The notes under the pieces were generated by a model. That model saw only the letters and a list, made by a program, of their open reading frames with translations, had not been told where the DNA came from and made no database searches. A stretch of 64,000 nt of DNA from Microbacterium sp. NIBRBAC000506063 (GTDB lineage: Bacteria > Actinomycetota > Actinomycetes > Actinomycetales > Microbacteriaceae), in assembly GCF_017968845.1 (NCBI RefSeq), contig NZ_CP072876.1:2512191-2576190 (forward strand), read 5' to 3'. The position numbers and the translations under genes are program-made. This document shows, piece by piece, positions 40,436 to 49,835 of this stretch (position 1 is the stretch's first letter; the number at the start of each line of letters is the position of its first letter).

Positions 40436-41740
40436 TCACGACACGGCGTCGGCAAGATCGGTGGCGAGCAGAGCAGCGTCCGCATCACTCAGATCGTGCA
40501 CCGTCAGGCGCAGGTGATGCGAGGGACCCTCGGCATCCAGTGCGAACTCGTCGCCCGTCCGTGCCAGCCAGCCTCGGCGCATCAGGCGCTCGACCACGGT
40601 TCGCGCAGGGATCGGCAGACCCACCCAGAGATTCAGGCCGTCGCCGGCGGTCACCGTGAGCCCGAGCGCGCTCAGACGCGCGACGAAGGCGGCGTTGCGT
40701 GCGGCATAGTGTCGGCCGGCATCCGCTATCGACGCCCGCACGGCCTCGTCCGAGAGCTGCGCGTAGGTGAGACGCTGCAGCAGGTGGCTGACCCACGTCG
40801 TACCGGGGCTCAGCCGCATCGCGAGGCGGTCGGCGGTGGTCGGGTCGGTCGCCGCCACCGCGAGGCACATGTCGGGTCCGAGGAACTTCGACACCGAGCG
40901 CACGAGGGCGAACCGTTCGTGGTCCGCGCTGATGAGCGACTCGTAGGGGTGCTGGGCGAGCAGCGAGAAGTGATCGTCTTCGACGATGAGCACGTAGGGG
41001 TGGTCGGCGAGCAGCGCACGCAGCTCGGCGGCTCGCCGGGGCGACAGGTTCGCTCCCGTGGGGTTCTGCGCGCGCGGGGTGCAGATGAGGGCCCGGATGC
41101 CGGCATCGAGCGCCTTCCGCAGGCCGTCGACGGTCATCCCCTCGTCGTCGACGGGGACGCGGATCGCGCGGTAGCCGCCCAGACGCACGGTGTGGATGCT
41201 GGACAGGAAGCAGGGGTCTTCGAGGGCGACCGCGTCGTCGCGCATGAGCGCCTGCGCGAGAAGGCGCTCGACGGCGTCCACCGCGCCGCTCGTGACGGTG
41301 ATGCGGACCGTTTCGGGGGCCAGGTCGGCCTCGACCCAGTTCAGCGCCCACGCCTCCAGGTCCTGATCGATCACCGGCTCGCCGTACAGCACCGGCCGAC
41401 CGGCGGCCGCGGTCAGAGCACGAGCGGGGTCGGGGATGCGTGCCGGGTCGGGGTTTCCGGTGCCGATATCGCGCAGGACCGTCCCCGGCGAGTAACCCTC
41501 CTGCGGACCGCGGTCTGCGGCGGCGAGCGTGGTGCCCGCGCGGCCGCGGCTGACGACGAGGCCGGCCGCGGCGAGCTGCTGATAGGCGGATGCCGCGGTG
41601 TTCCTGTTCACGCCGAGCAGAGTCGCCAGATCGCGCACGGAGGGGAGGAGTTCACCAGGGGAGAGCAGGCCGCGGTCGCGCAGCGAGCGGACGCTGTCGG
41701 CGATCTCGCCGGCGGTCGTACCCGTGATCAAGGTGCTCAT
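40436..41740 (-). CDS. pdxR: MocR-family (GntR-aminotransferase) regulator, PdxR-like
   Basis: A complete 434-residue regulator. A short GntR winged-helix domain (residues 1-70: SLRDRGLLSPGELLPSVRDL, then LLGVNRNTAASAYQQLAAAG) is joined to a fold-type I aminotransferase-like domain. That domain retains CTPRAQNPTGANLSP, VEDDHFSLLA and the PLP lysine in VRSVSKFLGPD. PdxR proteins sense PLP and activate pdxST. It is divergent from pdxS across 84 bp that contain paired TGTCCT words, which supports this role. Confidence 0.85.
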   Translation of the reverse strand: MSTLITGTTAGEIADSVRSLRDRGLLSPGELLPSVRDLATLLGVNRNTAASAYQQLAAAGLVVSRGRAGTTLAAADRGPQEGYSPGTVLRDIGTGNPDPARIPDPARALTAAAGRPVLYGEPVIDQDLEAWALNWVEADLAPETVRITVTSGAVDAVERLLAQALMRDDAVALEDPCFLSSIHTVRLGGYRAIRVPVDDEGMTVDGLRKALDAGIRALICTPRAQNPTGANLSPRRAAELRALLADHPYVLIVEDDHFSLLAQHPYESLISADHERFALVRSVSKFLGPDMCLAVAATDPTTADRLAMRLSPGTTWVSHLLQRLTYAQLSDEAVRASIADAGRHYAARNAAFVARLSALGLTVTAGDGLNLWVGLPIPARTVVERLMRRGWLARTGDEFALDAEGPSHHLRLTVHDLSDADAALLATDLADAVS

Positions 41741-41760
41741 GGTGTGACCGAGTCTATCTT

Positions 41761-41789
41761 TGTCCTGCATCAGTGGTAAGTTCTGTCCT
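41761..41789 (+). promoter_or_regulatory. Candidate PdxR operator (direct TGTCCT repeats)
   Basis: TGTCCT at 41761-41766 and again at 41784-41789, 23 bp start to start (about two helical turns), between divergent pdxR-like and pdxS genes. MocR regulators often bind paired direct repeats. Confidence 0.45.
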
Positions 41790-41824
41790 AGGTCAAACGT
41801 TCCGCCATCCCGAGAGGCTCTGAG

Positions 41825-42721
41825 ATGTCTGCTGCAGAAACCACCACCGGAACCGGGCGCGTCAAGCGCGGTCTCGCCGAGATGCTCAAGGGCGGCGTCA
41901 TCATGGATGTCGTCACGCCCGAGCAGGCCAAGATCGCCGAAGACGCGGGTGCGGTCGCCGTCATGGCGCTGGAGCGCGTGCCCGCCGACATCCGTGCGCA
42001 GGGCGGCGTCTCGCGCATGAGCGACCCCGACATGATCGACGGCATCATCGAGGCCGTCTCCATCCCGGTGATGGCCAAGGCCCGCATCGGGCACTTCGTC
42101 GAGGCGCAGGTGCTCCAGGAGCTCGGCGTCGACTACATCGACGAGTCCGAGGTGCTCTCGCCCGCCGACTACGTCAACCACATCGACAAGTGGGGCTTCG
42201 ACGTGCCCTTCGTCTGCGGTGCCACCAACCTGGGAGAGGCGCTGCGCCGCATCACCGAGGGTGCCGCGATGATCCGATCCAAGGGCGAGGCCGGAACCGG
42301 CGACGTCTCCGAGGCGATGAAGCACATCCGCAAGATCCGCGGCGAGATCGCGGCCCTGGCCGCGCTGTCGAGGGACGAGCTGTACGTCGCGGCGAAGGAG
42401 CTGCAGGCGCCGTACGAGCTGGTCACCGAGATCGCCGAGACCGGAAAGCTCCCCGTCGTGCTGTTCGTCGCGGGCGGCGTCGCCACTCCCGCGGATGCCG
42501 CGATGATGATGCAGCTGGGCGCCGACGGCGTCTTCGTGGGCTCGGGCATCTTCAAGTCCGGCAACCCCGCCGAGCGCGCCGCCGCGATCGTGAAGGCGAC
42601 GACGGCCTACGACGACGCCAAGGTCATCGCCGACGTCTCGCGCGGGCTCGGAGAGGCCATGGTCGGCATCAACGTCTCCGACCTTCCCGCGCCGCACCGC
42701 CTCGCCGAGCGTGGCTGGTGA
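41825..42721 (+). CDS. pdxS: Pyridoxal 5'-phosphate synthase subunit PdxS
   Basis: A complete 298-residue lyase subunit that forms PLP from ribose 5-phosphate, glyceraldehyde 3-phosphate and ammonia. Catalytic lysines are in [14 protein letters not shown] and [14 protein letters not shown]. The phosphate-binding loops [20 protein letters not shown] and [12 protein letters not shown] are intact. It forms a dodecamer decorated by PdxT, the next gene, after a 51-bp gap containing a REP-like repeat. Confidence 0.97.
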   Translation: MSAAETTTGTGRVKRGLAEMLKGGVIMDVVTPEQAKIAEDAGAVAVMALERVPADIRAQGGVSRMSDPDMIDGIIEAVSIPVMAKARIGHFVEAQVLQELGVDYIDESEVLSPADYVNHIDKWGFDVPFVCGATNLGEALRRITEGAAMIRSKGEAGTGDVSEAMKHIRKIRGEIAALAALSRDELYVAAKELQAPYELVTEIAETGKLPVVLFVAGGVATPADAAMMMQLGADGVFVGSGIFKSGNPAERAAAIVKATTAYDDAKVIADVSRGLGEAMVGINVSDLPAPHRLAERGW

Positions 42722-42730
42722 CGTCGCCGC

Positions 42731-42763
42731 GTTTCGTCTCGCTCCGCTCGCTCAACGACCGGG
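42731..42763 (+). repeat. REP-like element between pdxS and pdxT
   Basis: A 33-bp element, GTTTCGTCTCGCTCCGCTCG then CTCAACGACCGGG. It shares the words GCTCAACGACCGG and GTTTCG with the element at 63294. Confidence 0.55.
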
Positions 42764-42772
42764 ACCGCGTAC

Positions 42773-43368
42773 GTGTCTGAGACCGTAGGCGTTCTCGCAC
42801 TGCAGGGCGATGTGCGTGAGCACGAGGCGGCGCTCACCGCGCTGGGCGCGGAGGTCGTGCGCGTGCGGACGCCGGAGCAGCTCCGGCAGGTCGGCGGGCT
42901 CGTCATCCCCGGAGGGGAGTCGAGCGTGATCGACAAGCTCTCGCGGATCTTCGGCGTGCAGCATCCGATCCGCGAGGCCATCCGCGCGGGCATGCCCGTG
43001 TACGGCACCTGCGCAGGGCTCATCATGCTCGCCGACACCGTCCTGGACACCATCGACGGGCAGGAGTCCTTCGGCGGTCTCGACGTCGCCGTGCGCCGCA
43101 ACGCCTTCGGACGGCAGACGGAGTCCTTCGAGACGGAGCTTCCGGTTCCCGTGCTCGGCGAGCCGCCCGTGCCGGCGACGTTCATCCGCGCGCCGGCCGT
43201 CGAACGGGTCGGCCCGGGGCGACGTCGCTGGCGACGCTCCCCGACGGCACCGTGGTCGCGGTCGAGCAGGGCGCGCTGCTGGGAACCTCCTTCCATCCGG
43301 AGATGAACGGCGAGCTGCGCTTCCACGCACGGTTCCTCGATCATGTGCGTCGGCGAGGCGTTCGTTAG
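42773..43368 (+). CDS. pdxT: Pyridoxal 5'-phosphate synthase glutaminase subunit PdxT (one frameshift)
   Basis: A 198-residue class I glutamine amidotransferase that supplies ammonia to PdxS. The triad is in [14 protein letters not shown] (Cys near residue 79) and [11 protein letters not shown] (His and Glu). [13 protein letters not shown] is the substrate-binding loop. The frame breaks once near 43210 in a G run (ERVGPG to TSLATLPDG) and is restored by one base. GTG at 42773 gives the family N-terminus [13 protein letters not shown]. Confidence 0.93.
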
Positions 43369-43421
43369 AATGGACGACGCCCTCCCGGACGGGTGGGGCG
43401 CGGAGACACGAGCGGAGTTTC

Positions 43422-44180
43422 ATGTCAGGGCATTCCAAGTGGGCGACGACCAAGCACAAGAAGGCCGTCATCGACGCGCGTCGTGCGAAGTCGTGGGCCA
43501 AGCTCATCAAGAACATCGAGGTGGCGGCGAAGCTCGGCGGACCTGACCTGCAGGGCAACCCGACGCTCTTCGACGCCGTGCTGAAGGCGAAGAAGACCTC
43601 GGTGCCCAAGGACAACATCGACCGCGCGATCAAGCGTGGCGCGGGCATCGGCGGCGAGGCCGTCGAATACTCCTCGATCATGTACGAGGGCTATGGTCCG
43701 AACGGCGTGGCGCTCATGATCGAGTGTCTGACCGACAACAAGAACCGTGCCGCCGCCGAGGTGCGCACCGCGCTCACCCGCAACGGCGGCACGCTCGCCG
43801 ACCCGGGCAGCGTCGCCTACAACTTCACGCGCAAGGGCGTCATCGTCGTCGGCAGCGAGGGTACGACCGAAGACGATGTGATGCTGGCGGTGCTGGACGC
43901 CGGCGCCGAAGAGGTCGAGCCGCATGCGCAGGGCTTCGAGGTCATCACCGAGGCCACCGATCTGGTGACGGTGCGCACGGCGCTGCAGGAGGCGGGCATC
44001 GACTACGAGTCGGCGGACGTCGAGTTCGTGCCGAATCTGAAGGTCGAGATCGACGCCGACACGGCCCGCAAGATCTTCCGTCTCATCGACGCGCTCGAAG
44101 ACAGCGACGACGTGCAGAACGTCTACAGCAACTTCGACCTGACCGCAGAAGTGCAGGCCGAGCTCGAGAACGACGACTGA
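43422..44180 (+). CDS. yebC: YebC/TACO1 family protein
   Basis: A complete 252-residue YebC-family protein. It begins [20 protein letters not shown], the universal family start, and carries [20 protein letters not shown] and [12 protein letters not shown]. The family has been described as transcriptional regulators of RuvABC-type genes and, more recently, as ribosome-associated factors for proline stretches. It precedes ruvCAB, the usual order. Confidence 0.95.
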   Translation: MSGHSKWATTKHKKAVIDARRAKSWAKLIKNIEVAAKLGGPDLQGNPTLFDAVLKAKKTSVPKDNIDRAIKRGAGIGGEAVEYSSIMYEGYGPNGVALMIECLTDNKNRAAAEVRTALTRNGGTLADPGSVAYNFTRKGVIVVGSEGTTEDDVMLAVLDAGAEEVEPHAQGFEVITEATDLVTVRTALQEAGIDYESADVEFVPNLKVEIDADTARKIFRLIDALEDSDDVQNVYSNFDLTAEVQAELENDD

Positions 44181-44190
44181 TCTCGCTTTC

Positions 44191-44253
44191 CCGGTCGTTG
44201 AGCGAGCTTTGGCGTTTCGGCTCCGTCGCTTCGCGCCCTCGCTCAGCGACCGG
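44191..44253. repeat. Long inverted repeat of the REP-like family
   Basis: 16-nt arms CCGGTCGTTGAGCGAG and CTCGCTCAGCGACCGG pair with one G-T wobble around a 31-nt loop. The left arm is the reverse complement of the CTCAACGACCGG word in other copies. Placed between yebC and ruvC, it may also stop transcription. Confidence 0.65.
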
Positions 44254-44307
44254 ATATGACGGTGCCGGGCGGCGGCGTGCCGAACGGAGCGGCGACCGTC
44301 CTCCCCG

Positions 44308-44313
44308 TAGCCT
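44308..44313 (+). promoter_or_regulatory. -10 element of ruvC promoter
   Basis: TAGCCT ends 6 nt before the GTG at 44320. Confidence 0.55.
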
Positions 44314-44319
44314 GAAGCC

Positions 44320-44886
44320 GTGACCACCCCTCGACTGCGCGTGCTCGGAATCGACCCCGGGCTGACCAGGTGCGGCGTCGGAATCGTCGACGTCGACCGC
44401 TCGCGCCGCGCGAGCCTCGTGCACGTCGGCGTCGTGCGCAGCACCGCCGACGCTCCGGTGGCCGAGAGGCTGGCGGCGGTGGCCGCCGGCATCCGATCCG
44501 CCATCGAGACGCACGCACCCAATGTCGTCGCCGTCGAGCGCGTCTTCGCCCAGCACAACACGCAGACCGTGATGGGCACGGCCCAGGCCAGCGGTGTGGC
44601 GCTGCTGCTCGCCGCCGAGGCGGGCCTGCCCGCGGCCACGCACACGCCGAGCGAGGTCAAGGCGGCCGTCACCGGCTACGGATCCGCCGACAAGCGGCAG
44701 GTCCAGGCGATGATCGCCCGGATCCTGCGCCTGGATGCGCCGCCCACTCCGGCGGATGCCGCAGACGCCCTGGCGATCGCGCTCTGCCACGCTTGGCGGC
44801 GGGGGAGCCTCGTCGCCGCGGCGGCAGAGGCGCTCACCCCCGCCCAGAGGGCGTGGGCGGAGGCGGAGCGTGTCGCTCGAACATAA
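44320..44886 (+). CDS. ruvC: Holliday junction resolvase RuvC
   Basis: A complete 188-residue resolvase that cuts Holliday junctions symmetrically. The acidic catalytic residues lie in [14 protein letters not shown] (Asp 10 region), [15 protein letters not shown] (Glu) and [15 protein letters not shown] (two Asp). GTG at 44320 is placed by the promoter. It heads ruvC-ruvA-ruvB. Confidence 0.96.
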   Translation: MTTPRLRVLGIDPGLTRCGVGIVDVDRSRRASLVHVGVVRSTADAPVAERLAAVAAGIRSAIETHAPNVVAVERVFAQHNTQTVMGTAQASGVALLLAAEAGLPAATHTPSEVKAAVTGYGSADKRQVQAMIARILRLDAPPTPADAADALAIALCHAWRRGSLVAAAAEALTPAQRAWAEAERVART

Positions 44887-44902
44887 GTACGACCCGAACG
44901 CG

Positions 44903-44908
44903 TAGGCT
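44903..44908 (+). promoter_or_regulatory. -10 element of ruvA promoter
   Basis: TAGGCT ends 6 nt before the ATG at 44915, giving ruvAB its own start site. The sequence around the start (gTAGnCTgaagcc) is almost the same as at ruvC. Confidence 0.55.
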
Positions 44909-44914
44909 GAAGCC

Positions 44915-45532
44915 ATGATCTCCTCACTGCATGGCACGGTGCTCGCCACCGGCCCTGATCACGTCGTCATCGAGGTGGGGGGCGTCGGCTTCTCCGTGGC
45001 GGTGCCCGGAGACGTCGCGCACACCGCGCACGCGGGGGAACGGCTCAGGCTGCACACCCAGCTCATCGTGCGCGAAGACGCGCTCTCGCTGTACGGCTTC
45101 GCCGAGGCCGATGAGCTGGAGGTGTTCAGCCATCTGCTCACGGTGACCGGCGTCGGTCCCAAGTCCGCTCTGGGTGTCATCGCCCACCTCACCGTCGATC
45201 AGATCGCCGTCGCCGTCGCCGAGGAGGACGACGCGCCGTTCCGGAGGGTGTCGGGCATCGGTCCGAAGACCGCCAAGCTCATCGTCATGCAGCTGGCCGG
45301 CAAGCTCACGGCTCCCGTGCGGACGGATGCCGCGGCATCCGCCTCGTCGGCGATCCTCGATCAGGTCACCGCCGCACTCGTCGGGCTCGGCTGGTCCGAG
45401 AAGGTCGCCGCCGAGGCGGCGATGCAGACCGCGGAGGGCGCGAGCGACGCCGAGCGCCGGTCGGTCGCCGGACTCCTGCGCCGCACGCTCGCGGCACTCG
45501 GTCCGGCGCAGGCGGGAGCAGCCCGTGGCTGA
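44915..45532 (+). CDS. ruvA: Holliday junction branch migration subunit RuvA
   Basis: A complete 205-residue junction-binding tetramer subunit. Domain I is an OB fold ([20 protein letters not shown]). Domain II has two helix-hairpin-helix motifs, [16 protein letters not shown] and [19 protein letters not shown]. The flexible linker and domain III ([18 protein letters not shown]) contact RuvB. It overlaps ruvB by 8 nt. Confidence 0.96.
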   Translation: MISSLHGTVLATGPDHVVIEVGGVGFSVAVPGDVAHTAHAGERLRLHTQLIVREDALSLYGFAEADELEVFSHLLTVTGVGPKSALGVIAHLTVDQIAVAVAEEDDAPFRRVSGIGPKTAKLIVMQLAGKLTAPVRTDAAASASSAILDQVTAALVGLGWSEKVAAEAAMQTAEGASDAERRSVAGLLRRTLAALGPAQAGAARG

Positions 45533-46555
45533 CTTCCTCGATGCCGCCGAACCGTTCGACGAGACCGAACTCGCCGTCGAGGGCGCCCTGCGTCCCGCGA
45601 CGCTGTCCGAGTTCGTCGGGCAGCACAAGGTCCGCGGGCAGTTGCAGCTCCTTCTCGATGCCGCCCGTCTGCAAGACCGGCCCGCCGACCACATCCTCAT
45701 GTCGGGTCCTCCCGGACTCGGGAAGACGACGCTCGCGATGATCGTCGCCAACGAGAGCAATCGTCCGCTGCGCCTGTCGAGCGGTCCCGCCATCCAGCAC
45801 GCCGGCGACCTGGCCGCACTGCTGTCGAGCCTCACTCCGGGCGAGGTCCTGTTCATCGACGAGATCCACCGGATGGCCCGCTCGGCCGAAGAGATGCTCT
45901 ACCTCGCGATGGAGGACTTCCGCATCGACATCATGGTGGGCAAGGGGCGGGGGCGACGAGCATTCCGCTGGACCTGGCGCCCTTCACCCTCCTCGGGGCC
46001 ACGACGAGGTCGGGGCTTCTGCCCAACCCGCTGCGCGACAGATTCGGCTTCACCGCGCACCTGGAGTACTACGAACCGGAAGAGCTCGAGCAGGTCGTCG
46101 CCCGTTCCGCCTCCATGCTCGGCGTCGTCATCCCGCAGGAGGCGCGCGCCGAGATCGCGCGGCGCTCGCGCGGGACGCCGCGCATCGCGAACCGTCTCCT
46201 GCGGCGGGTGCGGGACTACGCCCTCGTCCACGGCGGCTCCGACTCCGCGGCGAGTCTGGACGACGTGCAGGCGGCGCTGGAGCTCTACGATGTCGACCCG
46301 ATCGGCCTGGACCGTCTCGATCGCAGCGTCCTCGACGCGCTGGTGCACAAGTTCAACGGCGGACCGGTGGGTCTGAGCACCCTTGCCGTGGCGGTCGGTG
46401 AGGAGGCCGAGACGGTCGAGAGCGTCGTGGAGCCCTACCTTGTGCGCATCGGATTCCTCGGACGCACGCCCCGCGGCCGCATCGCCACCCCTGCGGCCTA
46501 TGCGCACCTCGGCGTCAGACCCGTGCATGAGGGTCTGGGGCTGCATGACCTATAA
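45525..46555 (+). CDS. ruvB: Holliday junction branch migration ATPase RuvB (one frameshift)
   Basis: A 343-residue AAA+ hexameric motor. Walker A is [17 protein letters not shown], Walker B is [10 protein letters not shown], sensor 1 is [20 protein letters not shown] (arginine finger) and sensor 2 is [22 protein letters not shown]-terminal winged helix ends [13 protein letters not shown]. The frame breaks once near 45950 in a G-rich stretch (VGKG to [10 protein letters not shown]). GTG at 45525 overlaps ruvA. Confidence 0.95.
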
Positions 46556-46556
46556 T
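46551..46556 (+). promoter_or_regulatory. -10 element for yajC-secDF
   Basis: A perfect TATAAT overlaps the ruvB stop codon and lies 71 nt before yajC. No clear -35 is seen. Confidence 0.45.
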
Positions 46557-46627
46557 CACTGAAGGCTCCTCCCGAATCCCCATTTGCGCGCCGTCGGCGT
46601 GATTTCTCGAAAGGCTTGCAACCTCTT

Positions 46628-47029
46628 ATGCCCACCGAATTCTTGCTTTTTGGCGCACTGGGTCTTCTGCTGGTGTTCATGATCTTCAACACCCGCCGCC
46701 GCACCCGTCAGATGAAGGCGGAGCAGGAGGAGAAGCGCGCGGGCACCGTTCCCGGCGCGAAGGTGCTGCTCCAGGGCGGCCTGTACGGCACGATCGTGTC
46801 CTACGACGGTGAGGACCTCGATGCTCCCGCTCTGGTCGAGCTCGCTCCCGGCACCGTCGTCGAGGTGCACAGCCAGGCGATCCTGCGCATCGTCGACCCG
46901 GTCGAGGTCCCGGAAGACGCCTCGGATCTCACCGACGAGGAGGACGGCGACGACGTCGAGCCCTCGTCCGGCATCGAGACGCCCGAAGAGACCCGTGCGC
47001 GCCTGGAGCGCGACGGCGACGACAAGTAA
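46628..47029 (+). CDS. yajC: Preprotein translocase subunit YajC
   Basis: A 133-residue single-span membrane protein: one N-terminal helix (EFLLFGALGLLLVFMIFN), a basic TRRRTRQMK stop and the conserved block PGAKVLLQGGLYGTIVSYDG, then an acidic tail. It associates with SecDF to help protein export. ATG at 46628 is preferred to the TTG at 46616 because the latter falls almost on the GAAAGG site. Confidence 0.9.
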   Translation: MPTEFLLFGALGLLLVFMIFNTRRRTRQMKAEQEEKRAGTVPGAKVLLQGGLYGTIVSYDGEDLDAPALVELAPGTVVEVHSQAILRIVDPVEVPEDASDLTDEEDGDDVEPSSGIETPEETRARLERDGDDK

Positions 47030-47064
47030 TCGCCAGCGCATCCCCGACAGAAACCTGAACTCAC

Positions 47065-48783
47065 GTGGCCTCATCTTCTCCGGTTCGTCATGCGTGGCGA
47101 GTCCTCCTCGGTCTGCTCCTCGTCACCGCCGCGCTCTTCGGCGTGAACGCCGTCGGCGTCCACGTCGTCAAGGAGAGCTCGTGGGCGCCTGAGCTCGCGC
47201 TCGACCTGCAGGGCGGCACGCAGATCGTGCTGAGCGCGGTCACGGAGGAGAATGCCAACCCCACACAGGAGCAGCTCGACCAGGCCGTCCAGATCATCCG
47301 CCAGCGCGTGGATGCGGCGGGTGTCGCTGAAGCCGACATCACCACCGAGGGCGGGCGCAACATCGTCGTCCAGCTCCCCGGCGTCGTCGACGAAGAGACC
47401 CGCGCCCGCATCGAGGCGAGCGCACAGATGGAGCTGCGCGCCGTGATCGCCGCTTCCGCGGGCACGAACCAGTTCATGGGCGAGGACGGTCAGCCCACGC
47501 CGTACCCGAGTCCGGATCCGACTCTGAACGCGATTCCGACGCCGGAGCCGACCGACGGCAGCGATCTGGCCTGGGTCACCGACAAGCTCGAGGCCGAGTT
47601 CTTCGCCTACGACTGCGCCAACCCCGAGAACAACCCGAGTCAGGCACCCGCGAGCCAGCCGCTCATCACGTGCGACACCTCGGGCACGGTCAAGTACATC
47701 CTCGGCCCGGCCGAGCTCGACGGCTCGTCCATCGACGACGCCGTGGCCGGCCGCGACCCGAACTCCGGCGCGTGGACGGTGCAGCTCACCTTCGACGCGG
47801 AGGGACGAGAGACGTTCGGCGAGATCAGCCAGCGTCTCTATGGAGCGACCGAGCCGCTCAACCAGTTCGCCTTCGTCCTCGACGGCGCGGTCATCTCCGC
47901 TCCTCGGATGCAGGCGGTCATCCTCACCGGCAACCCGAGCATCTCGGGCAGTTTCACGCAGGAGAGCGCACAGCTGCTGGCCGATCAGCTCCGCTACGGT
48001 GCGCTGCCGCTGAGCTTCACCGTCGAGAGCACCAACACGATCTCGGCGACCCTCGGATCGCAGCAGTTGCAGATCGGCCTCATCGCCGGTCTCATCGGTC
48101 TCGCGCTCGTCGCCCTCTACTCCTTGCTGAGCTACCGGACACTGGGCGTGGTGATCATCGCCTCGCTGGCGGTGATGGCGGTGCTGACCTATATCCTCAT
48201 CGCGATCCTCGCGTGGCGAATAGGGTTCCGCCTGTCTCTGGCCGGTGTGGCCGGTCTGATCGTCGCGATCGGTTTCTGTGCTGACTCGTTCATCGTCTAC
48301 TTCGAACGAATACGAGACGAGATGCGCGACGGCAAGGGCATCACGACGGCCGTCGAAGACGGGTGGGCCCGCGCCAAGCGCACGATCTACATCTCCAAGT
48401 CGATCAACGTCCTCGCCGCCGTGGTGCTGTACGTCCTCGCCGACTCGACGGTGAAGGGCTTCGCGTTCACGCTGGGGCTCACGACGATCCTCGACGTCTT
48501 CATCTTCATCGTCTTCACCCACCCGGTCATGCAGCTGCTCGCCCGCACGAAGTTCTTCGGGCAGGGGCATCCGCTCTCGGGCATGGATCCTGCGGCGCTC
48601 GGCGCCGTGTACCACACGCGCACCGAGTACCGCACGGTGCAGGCGGGCACGGCGGGCAAATCTGCCAAGGCCGCCCGCTCCCGCCGCGAGGCCGAGAGGC
48701 GCCAGACGATCGCAGAACGCAAGCGCGCCGAGGCTCTCGCCACGAACCCGGACAGCGCATCGGGGAAAGAAGGTGACGCCTGA
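47065..48783 (+). CDS. secD: Protein translocase subunit SecD
   Basis: A complete 572-residue membrane protein that uses the proton gradient to pull exported proteins. TM1 is near residues 12-34, followed by the SecD signature LALDLQGGTQIVLSAV and a large external domain (about 55-320) that includes a Pro-rich linker near residues 148-175. Five TM helices follow, with GVAGLIVAIGFCADSFIVYF and ERIRDEMRDGK. A basic tail of about 60 residues (SRREAERRQTIAERKRAE) is cytoplasmic. It overlaps secF by 1 nt. Confidence 0.95.
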   Translation: MASSSPVRHAWRVLLGLLLVTAALFGVNAVGVHVVKESSWAPELALDLQGGTQIVLSAVTEENANPTQEQLDQAVQIIRQRVDAAGVAEADITTEGGRNIVVQLPGVVDEETRARIEASAQMELRAVIAASAGTNQFMGEDGQPTPYPSPDPTLNAIPTPEPTDGSDLAWVTDKLEAEFFAYDCANPENNPSQAPASQPLITCDTSGTVKYILGPAELDGSSIDDAVAGRDPNSGAWTVQLTFDAEGRETFGEISQRLYGATEPLNQFAFVLDGAVISAPRMQAVILTGNPSISGSFTQESAQLLADQLRYGALPLSFTVESTNTISATLGSQQLQIGLIAGLIGLALVALYSLLSYRTLGVVIIASLAVMAVLTYILIAILAWRIGFRLSLAGVAGLIVAIGFCADSFIVYFERIRDEMRDGKGITTAVEDGWARAKRTIYISKSINVLAAVVLYVLADSTVKGFAFTLGLTTILDVFIFIVFTHPVMQLLARTKFFGQGHPLSGMDPAALGAVYHTRTEYRTVQAGTAGKSAKAARSRREAERRQTIAERKRAEALATNPDSASGKEGDA

Positions 48784-49768
48784 TGGGCTGGAACGAATTC
48801 GGCAACGACCTCTACACGGGGAAGCTCTCCTTCCCCTTCGTCGCGAAGCGCCGGCTGTGGTTCATCATCGCGATCGTCCTCGTCGTCGGCTCGATCATCA
48901 TCCCCTTCACCAAGGGTGTGCAGTTCTCGATTGAGTTCACGGGTGGCTCGCAGTTCATCGTGCACAACCCGGCAGACACCGATCAGGACATCGCCACGCA
49001 GGCCGTGCGTGAGGTGGTTCCGGAGGCGACCACGAAGGTCGCCGTCATCGGAGGCACCGACGTCCGCGTGCAGACCGACCAGATGACGGCGGGGGAGACC
49101 CTCCAGGTCACCCAGTCGCTCTCCCGGGCGTACGACGTCCCGATCGAGGAGATCGCCGACTCCTACATCGGCCCGGCCTGGGGCGAGAGCGTCACGCGAC
49201 AGTCGCTGTGGGGGCTGGTGATCTTCCTCACCCTGACCTTCATCATCCTCGCGATCTACTTCCGCACGTGGAAGATGTCGCTGGCGGCGATCATCGGACT
49301 GCTCGACGTCCTCGTGATCACGATCGGGGTCTACGCCCTCGCCGGGTTCCAGATCTCGCCGGCGGCGGTGATCGGGTTCCTCACGATCCTGGCCTATTCG
49401 CTCTACGATACGACGGTCGTGTTCGACAAGATCAGGGAGAACACGACCGACGACGGGGAGAAGACCGGGCGCCTGTTCGGCGAGTCGGTGAACCTCGCCG
49501 TGAACCAGACGCTCGTGCGTTCGATCAACACCTCGATCGTGGCCTCGCTGCCGGTCGCGGCGATCCTCTTCATCGGTGCGTTCTGGATGGGGCGGAGACG
49601 CTGACCGACATCTCGCTGTCGATCTTCGTCGGAATCCTCGTGTCGACCTATTCGACGATCTTCGTCGCGGCGCCGCTGTACGCGTACTTCCGTGAGAAGG
49701 AGCCGCAGATCATCGCCCGCGACGATCGCGTGCGCGAGATCCGCGAGCGCGCCCTCGCCGACGCCTGA
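48783..49768 (+). CDS. secF: Protein translocase subunit SecF (one frameshift)
   Basis: A 328-residue partner of SecD. It has TM1 (LWFIIAIVLVVGSIIIPF), the signature FSIEFTGGSQFIV, an external domain and five TM helices including GLLDVLVITIGVYALAGFQI and LTILAYSLYDTTVVFDKIRE. The frame breaks once near 49597 (FWMG to AETLTDISLS) and one G restores it. Confidence 0.94.
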
Positions 49769-49835
49769 GCATCGGGCGCTGCGCCGCCGAGGGTGCAGCG
49801 GAGCGTAGGATTGTGCGACACGAGGAGGTCGAACG

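Noticed and set aside
42731..42763. Attenuator or riboswitch controlling pdxT
   Set aside because: The sequence matches a dispersed repeat family found between unrelated genes, so a pdxT-specific role is unlikely.
47071..48615. A 514-codon open frame opposite secD
   Set aside because: Composition is typical of antisense frames in high-G+C DNA and secD is intact.
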